Assembly: GCF_016908515.1 (NCBI RefSeq)
Contig: NZ_JAFBEA010000002.1
Location: 248,001 to 312,000, forward strand
Direction of reading: 5' to 3'
Length of the DNA: 64,000 nt
Origin: Virgibacillus halotolerans
GTDB taxonomy: Bacteria; Bacillota; Bacilli; Bacillales; Amphibacillaceae
In this document: positions 8,861 to 17,042 of the stretch, piece by piece
Numbering within the stretch: position 1 is the stretch's first letter
Layout of the letters: the number at the start of each line of letters is the position of its first letter
Made by a program: the position numbers and the translations under genes
The notes under the pieces: generated by a model
What the model was told of the DNA's origin: nothing
The model's database searches: none
The model's input: only the letters and a program-made list of their open reading frames with translations

Positions 8861-9748
8861 TCATTGAGGAAATGCCGTATATTTATAATTGATTACGGAA
8901 TAAATTAATTTCTTAGCAAGACTACTTATTTGAGAACTTTTTCGGTATTGCACAATGACCTTATTTGGTATATCATGAATTTCTTTAATTTTATGTATTT
9001 TAATTTCAGATCTATATTTTTCATCAATACCTAGTTCAGGGGCAATACCAATTCCGATCTCATTTACAACAGCTTGAATGAGCATTTCATTATTATCAAC
9101 ATCAATACGAGTCGCATTTTGTACACCGATCAGTTGTTCATCGATTAATTCCCAGAATGGAGAGTCCCGCTTGAAACTGATAATTGTCTCCCCATCTAAG
9201 TCTTCTATACAAAGATCTTGTTTATTATTTAGAGGGTGACTTTTGGGTATAATAACTACTGGGTTACTATCAAACAGATACTCTGAAATAATATCGTGAC
9301 TATTCGGCAAAGCTTCCCTAGTAAATATTAAATCAACCTCACCGGCTAAAGCCCTTTTATTTAAGTCGACGGAATCGTAACCCTCTATCACTTTAATATC
9401 AATACCGCCAATTGATTTAATCAATTTTAAAAGCTCTACGATAAAGGAATACGAGTATCCAGGAGAAAATCCAACTTTTATGATTGGATCTTTGAGTATA
9501 TTCGTTATCTCTTTTGATTGATTCATATAGAAAGAGATATTCTTGGCATACTCTATAAACATATTACCTTCCTTCGTTAAAAAAATTTCATGGCCGCTTC
9601 TCGAGAAAAGTTTACATCCCAAAATATCTTCTAAAGCCTTTATTCGAAACGTAATGGTTGGCTGGGTAACATTAAGAGCGACCGCAGCTTTTGAATAACT
9701 TCTATATTTGGCTATCGTTAGAAAAGATTGTAATTGATTTTCATTCAT
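8861..9748 (-). CDS. LysR-family transcriptional regulator
   Basis: A 295-residue LysR-type regulator. The N-terminal winged HTH is clear: FLTIAKYRSYSKAAVALNVTQPTITFRIKALE spans about residues 8-39, including the SKAA turn and the QPTIT recognition helix. The remainder is the two-lobed effector-binding domain. The ATG at 9748 has AAGGAGAG upstream. The gene diverges from the Rieske dioxygenase operon, the usual arrangement for a LysR activator of aromatic catabolism, so it probably controls that operon in response to a pathway compound. The intergenic region is long (about 0.7 kb) because a gene there has decayed. Confidence 0.85.
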   Translation of the reverse strand: MNENQLQSFLTIAKYRSYSKAAVALNVTQPTITFRIKALEDILGCKLFSRSGHEIFLTKEGNMFIEYAKNISFYMNQSKEITNILKDPIIKVGFSPGYSYSFIVELLKLIKSIGGIDIKVIEGYDSVDLNKRALAGEVDLIFTREALPNSHDIISEYLFDSNPVVIIPKSHPLNNKQDLCIEDLDGETIISFKRDSPFWELIDEQLIGVQNATRIDVDNNEMLIQAVVNEIGIGIAPELGIDEKYRSEIKIHKIKEIHDIPNKVIVQYRKSSQISSLAKKLIYSVINYKYTAFPQ

Positions 9749-9940
9749 GAATATCTCTCCTTTGGCCTCCAGTGTATCCGGTTACATTTGATTTGTAAAA
9801 AAATACATATGCGTATATTCTACTGAAAAATTATCGGGTATGCTAGTAAAGTTAACCAAAATAAAATGTTATATATAACTTTTCAGTGTAACAGCATAGA
9901 ATTTTTATTGGAATTGTAGGTCAATTGAAAAAATAATCAA

Positions 9941-9970
9941 TTGGTTTTCGATTAACCAGTCCATTATAAT
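9941..9970 (+). promoter_or_regulatory. Promoter of the Rieske dioxygenase operon
   Basis: TTGGTT (9941-9946), an 18-base spacer and a perfect TATAAT (9965-9970). A 7-14-7 inverted repeat and a cre site follow downstream. Confidence 0.55.
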
Positions 9971-9996
9971 TTAATTAAGCAAGACATTCATATTCG

Positions 9997-10024
9997 TTTC
10001 GTTATCTGAGTTAAGTGAACGAAA
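9997..10024 (+). promoter_or_regulatory. Inverted repeat downstream of the dioxygenase promoter (candidate operator)
   Basis: TTTCGTT (9997-10003) and AACGAAA (10018-10024) form a perfect inverted repeat with a 14-base spacer, starting about 27 bases after the -10. Its place suits a repressor site; which regulator would bind is unknown. Confidence 0.35.
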
Positions 10025-10043
10025 TAACTTTTTCCTGGAAAGT

Positions 10044-10058
10044 ATGCAAGCGCTAACA
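10044..10058 (+). promoter_or_regulatory. cre site (CcpA) of the dioxygenase operon
   Basis: ATGCAAGCGCTAACA fits the 15-base cre consensus WTGNAANCGNWNNCW at every position. It lies about 75 bases downstream of the -10, a position where CcpA acts as a roadblock repressor. Confidence 0.7.
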
Positions 10059-10061
10059 GAA

Positions 10062-10440
10062 TCTGAGATGAGTTATGATGTGGGAGATCTCTACGTACAA
10101 GCAAATGTGGAAAAGGTGGCGTCACAGACATTAAACGTTGGGGGCGTTAATATTTTGGGCAATTATGCAAGCGGTTGCGCTATTTTTACCGCTTATTGAG
10201 CAATCCTCTAAAACGCTGAAAACAAACATGGTTAGAGACTTTTGGGCAGTGATTTGGTCTTGCGATAACCTTATATGGTAGAGGCAGGTATGAACGAATA
10301 TAAATGATGATTCTGTAAAGGAAAGTCCTGTACGATGATGTAGCATATCATGCTACGAAAGGTGGCGTACATTTATTGACTACAGGGCCGGCGAGGAAAT
10401 TTTCGAAATATGATAAACACCAAAATGAAAAAGGTACTGT
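10062..10440 (+). pseudogene. Decayed short-chain dehydrogenase gene
   Basis: Fragments of an SDR can be read in shifted frames. Near 10090-10160 the translation runs YVQANVEKV...GGVNILGNYA, matching the region of SDRs that normally ends in D-I-L-V-N-N-A. Near 10333-10440 it reads YHATKGGVHLL...AR, the catalytic YxxxK helix, and ends at a TAG at about 10442. The Rossmann start is missing and the middle is frameshifted and shortened. It sits between the operon promoter and the first intact gene, so it was probably the original first gene, for instance a cis-diol dehydrogenase. Confidence 0.6.
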
Positions 10441-10466
10441 TTAGACTAATGATGGAGGGAAGCTAA

Positions 10467-11738
10467 ATGGAAATAATCCGGGACAATATCGAAAAAAGTG
10501 AATTTCTTGTTCATAGAAGTGTATTTGCGGATAAGGAAATCCTAGCAAGAGAAAGAGCTGAAATCTTTAATAAATGTTGGTTGTTTATTGGTCATGAAAC
10601 TGAGGTACCTGAAAAAGGCGACTATAGACGTAAGAAAGTAGGGGGCCGTAACTTATTACTCGTACACGGCCAAGATGACGTAATTAGAGCCCTATACAAT
10701 ACTTGTCCGCATCGTGGTGCGTTAGTTTGTCGAGAAAACGAAGGAAATGCAAGGGCATTCCGCTGTTTTTACCATGCCTGGAGTTTTAAAAATGATGGTG
10801 AATTAGTAGGTATGCCTGGAAAAGACGGGTTTCCGAAAGATTTTAATGCGGATGGCACCAAGAATATGAAAGCGGTTAATCGGTTTGAGAGCTATCGCGG
10901 TTTCATGTTTGTTAACTTTGATGAAGACGCTATTTCCTTGGATGAATATTTAGGAAATGCGAAAGAATATATTGATCTTGTTGCTGATCAATCGGAATCT
11001 GGACTGGAAACGTTGGGTGGCATACAGGAATATAGCGTAAGAGCAAATTGGAAATTAATTGCTGAAAATAGTGTTGATTTATATCATGGAATGCCTACTC
11101 ATAAGACGTATTTTGATATAAAACAGTCCCAGGATGCTGATTTAAAACGTGTCAAATTAGAAGGAAAAGGTGTTCAACTAGATAATGGTCATGGTGTCAT
11201 GGAGTATGTGGCTCCATGGGGAAGACCTATTGCACAGTGGACGCCAATATGGGATGACAACTTAAAGAAAGACATGGAGGAAATAAAAGAGGGACTTGTT
11301 GAACGGTTTGGAGAGGAGCGGGCAGATCGTATAGCGAATTATAACCGTAATATTTTGATATTCCCAAACCTGGTCATTAATGACATCATGGCTATCACAG
11401 CCAGAACCTTTTATCCGACATCTCCTGGTTATATGGAAGTACAAGGCTATTCCTTTGCTCCAAAAGGGGAACCTGATGCACACCGAAAAGCTAGAAATAC
11501 GAACTTCTTAGAGTTTTTGGGGCCAGGCGGATTCGCAACCCCTGATGATAATGAGGCATTGGAATTATGTCAGGAAGCCTATAACAATAATACGGAAGTT
11601 CAATGGAATGATATCTCAAAAGGAATGTCAAGAGAAGGCGGTGCACTTGCAACGGATGAACTGCAGATGCGGAGTTTCTGGAGACAGTACAATGCAGTAT
11701 TGCAAGAATCTTACAATAAGGAGGTTGCGTTGAAATGA
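10467..11738 (+). CDS. Rieske aromatic ring-hydroxylating dioxygenase, alpha subunit
   Basis: Large catalytic subunit of a two-component-type oxygenase. The Rieske [2Fe-2S] ligands are C80, H82, C100 and H103 (TCPHRG and CFYHAW). The mononuclear iron region follows: D204, H207 and H212 in NSVDLYHGMPTHK. At 423 residues it has the normal length. GGAGGG lies 8 bases before the ATG. The stop overlaps the beta-subunit start as ATGA. Together with the beta subunit, ferredoxin and FNR2 reductase in the same operon it should insert both atoms of O2 into an aromatic ring. The substrate is unknown; benzoate-, anthranilate- or toluate-like acids fit the downstream decarboxylase. Confidence 0.88.
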   Translation: MEIIRDNIEKSEFLVHRSVFADKEILARERAEIFNKCWLFIGHETEVPEKGDYRRKKVGGRNLLLVHGQDDVIRALYNTCPHRGALVCRENEGNARAFRCFYHAWSFKNDGELVGMPGKDGFPKDFNADGTKNMKAVNRFESYRGFMFVNFDEDAISLDEYLGNAKEYIDLVADQSESGLETLGGIQEYSVRANWKLIAENSVDLYHGMPTHKTYFDIKQSQDADLKRVKLEGKGVQLDNGHGVMEYVAPWGRPIAQWTPIWDDNLKKDMEEIKEGLVERFGEERADRIANYNRNILIFPNLVINDIMAITARTFYPTSPGYMEVQGYSFAPKGEPDAHRKARNTNFLEFLGPGGFATPDDNEALELCQEAYNNNTEVQWNDISKGMSREGGALATDELQMRSFWRQYNAVLQESYNKEVALK

Positions 11739-12214
11739 CGTTAACACGCCAAGATATCATTGACTTTTTATATACCGAAGCGGAGTTATTAGATGAATGG
11801 AAATTAAATGAATGGGCTGCATTATTTACAGAGGATGGTACGTATATCATTCCTCCGATTGGCGACCCGGATGCCAGTCCGCTAACATCCATATTCTATG
11901 TCGATGATGATAGAAAAAGACTGCAAGATCGTGCGGAAAGACTATTGAAGAAAGAAGCGCATGTTGAATATCCGCATTCTACTACGGTTCAAAATTATCA
12001 TAATATAAGAGTCAGTAATTTGGAGTCAGAATCCATTACAGTAAAATGTAACTTTACAACGCATCGAACCAAAAGAGAAGTCGTTGACACATTTGTTGGG
12101 AAACAGGTGTTTGAGTTAGTACATGTAAATAATCAACTATCGATCAAAAATAAAAAGGTTATTTTAGCTTTAGATAGTTTAAGACCTCACGGAAAGATCA
12201 GTTTGATTCTATAG
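11735..12214 (+). CDS. Ring-hydroxylating dioxygenase, beta subunit
   Basis: Small structural subunit of the Rieske dioxygenase, with the SnoaL/NTF2-like cone fold. The 159-residue protein shows the family's N-terminal pattern: an acidic helix with EAELLDEWKLNEWAALFTEDGTY (about residues 13-35) and a central HSTTVQNYHNIRV block. The start overlaps the alpha stop by 4 bases and has AAGGAGG 10 bases upstream, so both subunits are made in a coupled way. It has no catalytic residues of its own; it supports an alpha3beta3 assembly. Confidence 0.85.
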   Translation: MTLTRQDIIDFLYTEAELLDEWKLNEWAALFTEDGTYIIPPIGDPDASPLTSIFYVDDDRKRLQDRAERLLKKEAHVEYPHSTTVQNYHNIRVSNLESESITVKCNFTTHRTKREVVDTFVGKQVFELVHVNNQLSIKNKKVILALDSLRPHGKISLIL

Positions 12215-12241
12215 ATCTTCGAAAGGTGGTGCAATCATTCA

Positions 12242-13270
12242 ATGTGTAATGATAAAAAAGTATACGATATGACGATTATAGGTGGGGGTCCAGTAGGTTT
12301 ATTCACTGCATTTTATGCTGGTATGCGCCAGGCATCTGTGAAAATTATTGAAAGTTTACCACAGTTGGGTGGGCAACTAGAAGCATTGTATCCAGATAAA
12401 TACGTCTATGATGTAGCTGGATTTCCAAAGGTGAAAGCAAGTGATTTAGTAGAAAGATTAACAGAACAAATGAACCAGTTTGAAAATGATGTATGTTTGA
12501 ATGAAGAGGTTAAAGAAGTTACGAAAGAAAATGATATATTTCAAATAAAAACTGGCAAGCAATCCCATTACTCTAAAACAATTATTATTACTGCTGGAAA
12601 TGGGGCTTTTAAACCAAGAACAATGAATTTGGAAAATGAAGCACAATTTGATGGGAAGAACCTTCATTATCGTATTAAAGAAATCAATGATTTCAAGGAT
12701 AAGGATGTCGTTGTTTTTGGTGGTGGTGATTCAGCGGTGGATTGGGCTTTAATGTTAGAAAACATAGCATCAAACGTTACGATAGTGCACCGAAGAGATC
12801 GTTTCAGAGCCCATGAACACAGTGTGAATCAAATGAAGGAGTCTACTGTTAATATATTAACACCTTTTATTCCGACTGAAATAACGGGAATTTCAAAAAT
12901 CGAAACAATCAAGCTAAAACAAGCTAAAGGCGATCAACATATCGAACTGGAAGCAGATGACTTCCTGATCAATTACGGTTTTATATCGAATTTAGGCCCA
13001 ATTAATGATTGGGGACTAGCGATAGAAAAGAATTCTATTCTTGTAAACTCAAAAGCTGAAACGAATATTCCAGGTATATATGCGATAGGAGATATATCCT
13101 CCTATGCGGGAAAAGTTAAATTAATGGCAACAGGTTTTGGGGAGGCACCTATCGCAGTGAGCAATGCGAAGGTCTATATCGATCCAAATGAATCATTACA
13201 CACGGCTCACAGTACATCCGTAATGAGCAGGACTGAAAACAAGAAGAAAGACAAAGTAGTCGCGGGATAG
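12242..13270 (+). CDS. Ferredoxin-NADP reductase type 2 (YumC-like)
   Basis: FAD flavoprotein of the thioredoxin-reductase-like FNR family that moves electrons from NADPH to ferredoxin. The FAD motif GGGPVGLF is at about residues 14-21 and the [20 protein letters not shown] stretch follows, as in YumC. The NADP site reads [11 protein letters not shown], then HRRDRFRA, whose arginines bind the 2'-phosphate. The redox CxxC of thioredoxin reductases is absent, as expected for FNR2. Within this operon it most likely reduces the 7Fe ferredoxin that feeds the Rieske oxygenase. A paralogue lies at 39371. Confidence 0.88.
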   Translation: MCNDKKVYDMTIIGGGPVGLFTAFYAGMRQASVKIIESLPQLGGQLEALYPDKYVYDVAGFPKVKASDLVERLTEQMNQFENDVCLNEEVKEVTKENDIFQIKTGKQSHYSKTIIITAGNGAFKPRTMNLENEAQFDGKNLHYRIKEINDFKDKDVVVFGGGDSAVDWALMLENIASNVTIVHRRDRFRAHEHSVNQMKESTVNILTPFIPTEITGISKIETIKLKQAKGDQHIELEADDFLINYGFISNLGPINDWGLAIEKNSILVNSKAETNIPGIYAIGDISSYAGKVKLMATGFGEAPIAVSNAKVYIDPNESLHTAHSTSVMSRTENKKKDKVVAG

Positions 13271-13314
13271 TGGGAAATAGGAACATGTATACAATTAAAA
13301 CGGGGGTTATATAA

Positions 13315-14322
13315 ATGACTAAAGTGAAAGAGGAAATTTTGGGATCTGCCCAAGAAAGATTAGATAGTTATTTACGGACGGTTGCACACCTAGGGCATGT
13401 AGAAATCAGTGTAACAAACTTCGAAAAGACATTATGGTTTTATACGGAAGTAATGGGCTTAGCGTTAACAGGAAATGATGGTGAGCGTGCATATCTAAGA
13501 GCATGGCAAGATTTCGATGATCATACGTTGATTTTAAAAGCGTCCAATACTTCGGAAGTAGAACGCGTGGGCTGGCATGTGAGCACGAAAGAGTCACTAA
13601 ATTTATTTGAAAAACTACTCACAGAGATGAATATTGAATTTAACTGGGTAGAAGGCGGTACAAATAGGGCATTAGGAGATGCGATTCACTTTAGGTCTCC
13701 TGCAGGTGTGCCAATTGAACTCTATTGGGAAAAGGAACTGTTTGTAACCAATGATCCAAAACTGAAGTCCAAGCTGCCAAGTCATCCAAGTAAATATACA
13801 GCGAAAGGCGTTTCACCTCGACGTTTTGATCATGTCAATATCATGGTAAATGATGTGAAAAAGGAACAAGAATGGTGGACAAAGTTACTTGGTATCCATC
13901 ATCGTTATTATATTCAGAATAAAGAGGATACCCGTTTAGGTTCTTGGTTAAGTAGAACAAATATCGCACATGAAATCGCCTTCATGAGAAATGCGAATCA
14001 AAATGAAAATAGGTTCCATCACTTAGCTTATTACCTGGATTCTCCAGATGAACTTATCCGAGCAGCAAATATCATGGCGGAAAATGATATTAAACTGGAG
14101 TGGGGCCCTGGTAAGCACGGTACTAGTGGTGCACAATTCATCTATGTTTTTGATCCTTCAGGCCATAGAGTAGAAATTTGGACAGGCGGATTCTTAATCT
14201 TTAATCCGGAATGGAAAGCCATTGAATGGTCTTCAGATGTAGGTGCACTAGGTCTCGAAATGTGGGGAAGTACACCGCCGGAAAGTTATTTTACTTATGG
14301 AACAAGCTTGGGTAAAAAGTAA
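13315..14322 (+). CDS. Extradiol ring-cleavage dioxygenase (VOC, catechol 2,3-dioxygenase type)
   Basis: Type I extradiol dioxygenase with two VOC repeats; cleaves a catechol next to the hydroxyls to give a muconic semialdehyde. The C-terminal repeat carries the Fe(II) ligands: H173 (FDHVNI), one of H235/H236 (FHHLAY) and E287 (HRVEIWTGG). The GPGKHGTSG loop with a second-shell histidine, and the following FIYVFDPSG strand, match catechol 2,3-dioxygenases. At 335 residues it is of normal length. It is clearly diverged from the two near-identical copies at 25327 and 40868. With the ACMSD-like gene next to it, the substrate may be a carboxylated catechol such as protocatechuate. Confidence 0.85.
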   Translation: MTKVKEEILGSAQERLDSYLRTVAHLGHVEISVTNFEKTLWFYTEVMGLALTGNDGERAYLRAWQDFDDHTLILKASNTSEVERVGWHVSTKESLNLFEKLLTEMNIEFNWVEGGTNRALGDAIHFRSPAGVPIELYWEKELFVTNDPKLKSKLPSHPSKYTAKGVSPRRFDHVNIMVNDVKKEQEWWTKLLGIHHRYYIQNKEDTRLGSWLSRTNIAHEIAFMRNANQNENRFHHLAYYLDSPDELIRAANIMAENDIKLEWGPGKHGTSGAQFIYVFDPSGHRVEIWTGGFLIFNPEWKAIEWSSDVGALGLEMWGSTPPESYFTYGTSLGKK

Positions 14323-14327
14323 ATGTA

Positions 14328-14360
14328 TAAGAGATAGATTGTATTTCAGTCTATCTCTTA
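14328..14360 (+). terminator. Hairpin between extradiol dioxygenase and amidohydrolase
   Basis: TAAGAGATAGA (14328-14338) pairs with TCTATCTCTTA (14350-14360) over 11 bp. No long T-run follows, so it may be a partial terminator or a processing/stability element inside the operon. Confidence 0.6.
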
Positions 14361-14393
14361 TTAAAAAATATGAATGCTAGGAGAGTTAATTCA

Positions 14394-15410
14394 GTGCAGT
14401 CAAACTTAAAAGTTGATTTTCATACCCATATTATATCTGAAGAATTTTTAAATTTAGCAGAAAAGTATCATGACGAACGTTGGCCAACGTTAGAAAAAAC
14501 TTGTGACTGTGGTGCCAACATTATGATAAAAGGCAAGAATTTCAGGGAAATAACGGATCAAGCATGGAGCACTGAAAAACGATTGCAAGATATGGATGAA
14601 GAAGGAATTGATATTCAGGTTTTATCGCCAATTCCTGTTACATTCAGTTATTGGTCAGATCCTGACAAAGGATTAGAATTGGCAAAATTTCAAAATGATT
14701 TTATCGCTTCCATTGCAAATGAACACCCAAAGCGGTTTATTGGTTTGGGGACGGTTCCTTTACAAGATACAGATTTAGCAATCAAGGAAATGGATAGAGC
14801 AGTCAATGAACTAGGTCTTAAAGGAATTCAGATTGGAAGTAATGTGAATGGGAAAAACTTGGATGATGAATCATTAGAGCGCTTTTTTAAAGCTGCCAAT
14901 GAACTAAACGTTCCATTATTTGTTCATCCTTGGGAAACGTTAGGCAAAGAAAGAATGCCACGCCAAAACTTAATGTACATGGTCGGAATGCCTTCAGAAA
15001 CGGCTCTTGCAGCTGGAAGTATCATTATGAGTGGCATGCTGGATAAATATACAAATTTGAAAATATGTTTTGCACATGGCGGAGGATCTCTTCCCTATTT
15101 ATTACCTAGAATGGACCAGGGATGGGAGGTGTGGCCGCATATCAGAAAGACGGAAAAACCGCCTAGCCATTACGCAAAACTACTCTATTACGACTCACTT
15201 GTTTACGATGAAAGAAATTTACAGTTTATGATTGATAGATTCGGAGTAGATCAAATCATCGCCGGCTCTGACTATCCGTTTTTATTACGGGAAGTTCCAT
15301 CTGGAAAAGGTGTTGATAAATTAACAAACTTAGATGAAATGGAAAAGGCTAAAATTCATGGCCTTAATGCTTTGAGTTTTTTGGATTTGGATAAAGAACA
15401 ATACGTTTGA
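14394..15410 (+). CDS. ACMSD-like amidohydrolase (ring-fission product decarboxylase)
   Basis: Metal-dependent decarboxylase of the amidohydrolase-2 group, related to 2-amino-3-carboxymuconate-semialdehyde decarboxylase. The metal-binding VDFHTHI is at the N-terminus; FVHPWE (about residue 180), FAHGGGSLPY and the final GSDYPF aspartate are all present. The longest ORF starts at 14370, but AGGAGAG at 14379-14385 precedes the GTG at 14394 by 8 bases, so that start is used (338 residues). Next to an extradiol dioxygenase and a hydroxymuconic-semialdehyde dehydrogenase, it probably removes CO2 from a carboxy-substituted muconic semialdehyde, as in protocatechuate 2,3-cleavage. Confidence 0.75.
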   Translation: MQSNLKVDFHTHIISEEFLNLAEKYHDERWPTLEKTCDCGANIMIKGKNFREITDQAWSTEKRLQDMDEEGIDIQVLSPIPVTFSYWSDPDKGLELAKFQNDFIASIANEHPKRFIGLGTVPLQDTDLAIKEMDRAVNELGLKGIQIGSNVNGKNLDDESLERFFKAANELNVPLFVHPWETLGKERMPRQNLMYMVGMPSETALAAGSIIMSGMLDKYTNLKICFAHGGGSLPYLLPRMDQGWEVWPHIRKTEKPPSHYAKLLYYDSLVYDERNLQFMIDRFGVDQIIAGSDYPFLLREVPSGKGVDKLTNLDEMEKAKIHGLNALSFLDLDKEQYV

Positions 15411-15490
15411 ATAAGAAAAAGTGGCTATAGATTCTTAAGTTATGCGAATGAGCGTATCGACTGAAAAAATATAAAAAGGAGACGATGATT

Positions 15491-15724
15491 TTGGCTTATG
15501 TAATATTGGAACCGTGCGGCAGTGAAAAAGCAGCAGAATGTGTCAGTATTTGTCCAGTCGATTGTATTGAGGAAGGTCCAGAACAGTTCTTCATCGATCC
15601 AAATATATGTATTGATTGTGGTGCATGTGTTGCTACTTGTCCGGTTAGTGCAATCGTAGATGAACATGACTTAAGTCCAGAACAGGAAGGACAATTAGAG
15701 AAGGCCGAAGAATTTTTCGGATAA
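15491..15724 (+). CDS. 7Fe ferredoxin ([3Fe-4S][4Fe-4S])
   Basis: Small electron carrier. Counting from the alanine after the start, cysteines fall at 8, 16, 20, 24, 39, 42, 45 and 49, as in Azotobacter-type 7Fe ferredoxins, including C-x7-C-x3-CP and CxxCxxCxxxCP. C11 of the 8Fe pattern is absent. AAAGGAG is 9 bases before a TTG at 15491; the ATG at 15485 is only 3 bases away. The paralogue at 40478 has only the equivalent TTG, supporting this choice. It should pass electrons from the FNR2 reductase to the Rieske oxygenase. Confidence 0.88.
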   Translation: MAYVILEPCGSEKAAECVSICPVDCIEEGPEQFFIDPNICIDCGACVATCPVSAIVDEHDLSPEQEGQLEKAEEFFG

Positions 15725-15773
15725 CTTCACACTTTTATAGTGTATTGTAACGTATAAACACAAGCGAAAATTG

Positions 15774-15799
15774 ATCCCCACCTGTTTTTAGATGGGGAT
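15774..15799 (+). terminator. Weak hairpin before the hydroxyacyl-CoA dehydrogenase gene
   Basis: ATCCCCA (15774-15780) pairs with TGGGGAT (15793-15799) around a T-rich loop. It lacks a T-run after the stem and may only attenuate. Confidence 0.4.
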
Positions 15800-15833
15800 T
15801 TAATATATATTTCTCATGAAATGGGGTATTAAT

Positions 15834-16796
15834 ATGGAAAATATCACAGTGCTTGGAGCCGGAATTATGGGGCATGGTGTTGCTCAATTATTTGCCCAAG
15901 CTGGAAAGAATGTATGTATTCGAGCCCGACGCAAGACATCTCTGGAGAAAGCGCAAGAACTGATTACAAATAGTTTTAAAATAATGGTTGAAAAAGAGAT
16001 GCTAACCGAACATGAAATGGAACAGGCATTGACCCGTATTACATACACGACTGATTTGCTTGAAGCGATTCATGATGCTGACTTCATTCTTGAATCCATT
16101 CCAGAAGTTCTTGAGCAAAAACTGGAAACCTATGAATTTATTGAAAGTGTTGTCTCAGATAAAGCGATTATTTCGTCTAATACTTCTACTTTCCCATTGG
16201 AAGAGTTAACGCAAAGGGCAAAGCATCCGGAAAGATTTATCATTACGCACTTCTTTAATCCGCCGCAACTTGTTCCAATTGTGGAGATCGTTAAATTTGA
16301 GGAAACAGATGAAAATATCGTAACCGCAACTTATAATTTAATGAAGGAAATCGGCAAATCGCCAGTAGTCTTAAAAAAGGAAATCACCGGCTTTATCGTC
16401 AACCGTGTGCAAGTAGCTATGCTTCGTGAAGCGCTCCACCTAATAGAAACAGGGGTAGCTACGGCAGAAGATATCGATATTGCGATGAAAGGAAGTATGG
16501 GCTTTAAGTGGGCTTTCTGTGGTCCAATGGAAAGTCAGGATTTAGCCGGCTTGCAAACAACACAAGCGATGGTTGGTAACATTATGAAAGACCTATCAAA
16601 CACAAGAGAAATACCTTCTTTTTTAGCTGAAATGGTGGATAATGATCATCTTGGTATTCGAACGAATCAAGGTTTTTACACATATGACGATAACGGTGAA
16701 AAAGCGATCCATACACGGGACGATCATTTCCTGGATCTTCTAAAGTTACAAAAAGGCAAAGAGAACGAGGGGAAAATTAATGCTTCTGCAAAATAA
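15834..16796 (+). CDS. 3-hydroxyacyl-CoA dehydrogenase
   Basis: NAD(P)-dependent dehydrogenase of the HBD/PaaH type, 320 residues. The Rossmann motif GAGIMGHG is at about 8-15, the catalytic histidine in ITHFFNPP near 138, and the GFIVNR helix near 182. The acidic residue that normally ends the second strand and binds the adenosine ribose is missing: the segment reads VCIRARRK, rich in arginine, which suggests NADP preference. The ATG at 15834 has GGGG 7 bases upstream; the ORF extends to 15816. A decayed second copy lies at 23528. Its substrate may be an acyl-CoA made from side chains of the aromatic. Confidence 0.75.
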   Translation: MENITVLGAGIMGHGVAQLFAQAGKNVCIRARRKTSLEKAQELITNSFKIMVEKEMLTEHEMEQALTRITYTTDLLEAIHDADFILESIPEVLEQKLETYEFIESVVSDKAIISSNTSTFPLEELTQRAKHPERFIITHFFNPPQLVPIVEIVKFEETDENIVTATYNLMKEIGKSPVVLKKEITGFIVNRVQVAMLREALHLIETGVATAEDIDIAMKGSMGFKWAFCGPMESQDLAGLQTTQAMVGNIMKDLSNTREIPSFLAEMVDNDHLGIRTNQGFYTYDDNGEKAIHTRDDHFLDLLKLQKGKENEGKINASAK

Positions 16797-16952
16797 TTAG
16801 TGTTTAGATTAAAGAAGTTGAGATAGCGTCTTAAATGGGGATGAATTTACGCATACATTTATGCTCCGGGAATTAGAGAGATGCATTAACATCTTCTATT
16901 TTTGGGTAGTTATTTTTCCAAACACGTATCTATTGCAGGAAAATATCCTTTA

Positions 16953-16987
16953 ACAGACTGACGGGATAACTGCGCCATTCAGTCTGT
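16953..16987. terminator. Hairpin between convergent hydroxyacyl-CoA dehydrogenase and iclR
   Basis: ACAGACTGA (16953-16961) pairs perfectly with TCAGTCTGT (16979-16987). The genes converge here, so it may end both transcripts, though a T-run is lacking. Confidence 0.5.
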
Positions 16988-17042
16988 CTTGTCCTTATTT
17001 GGAATGAAATAAAACGGCAGTGGGTACAGCATCTAGTGACAG

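Noticed and set aside
10131-10346. Minus-strand 71-codon open frame
   Set aside because: It lies antisense to the SDR relic, whose plus-strand reading has recognisable motifs; no ribosome site.
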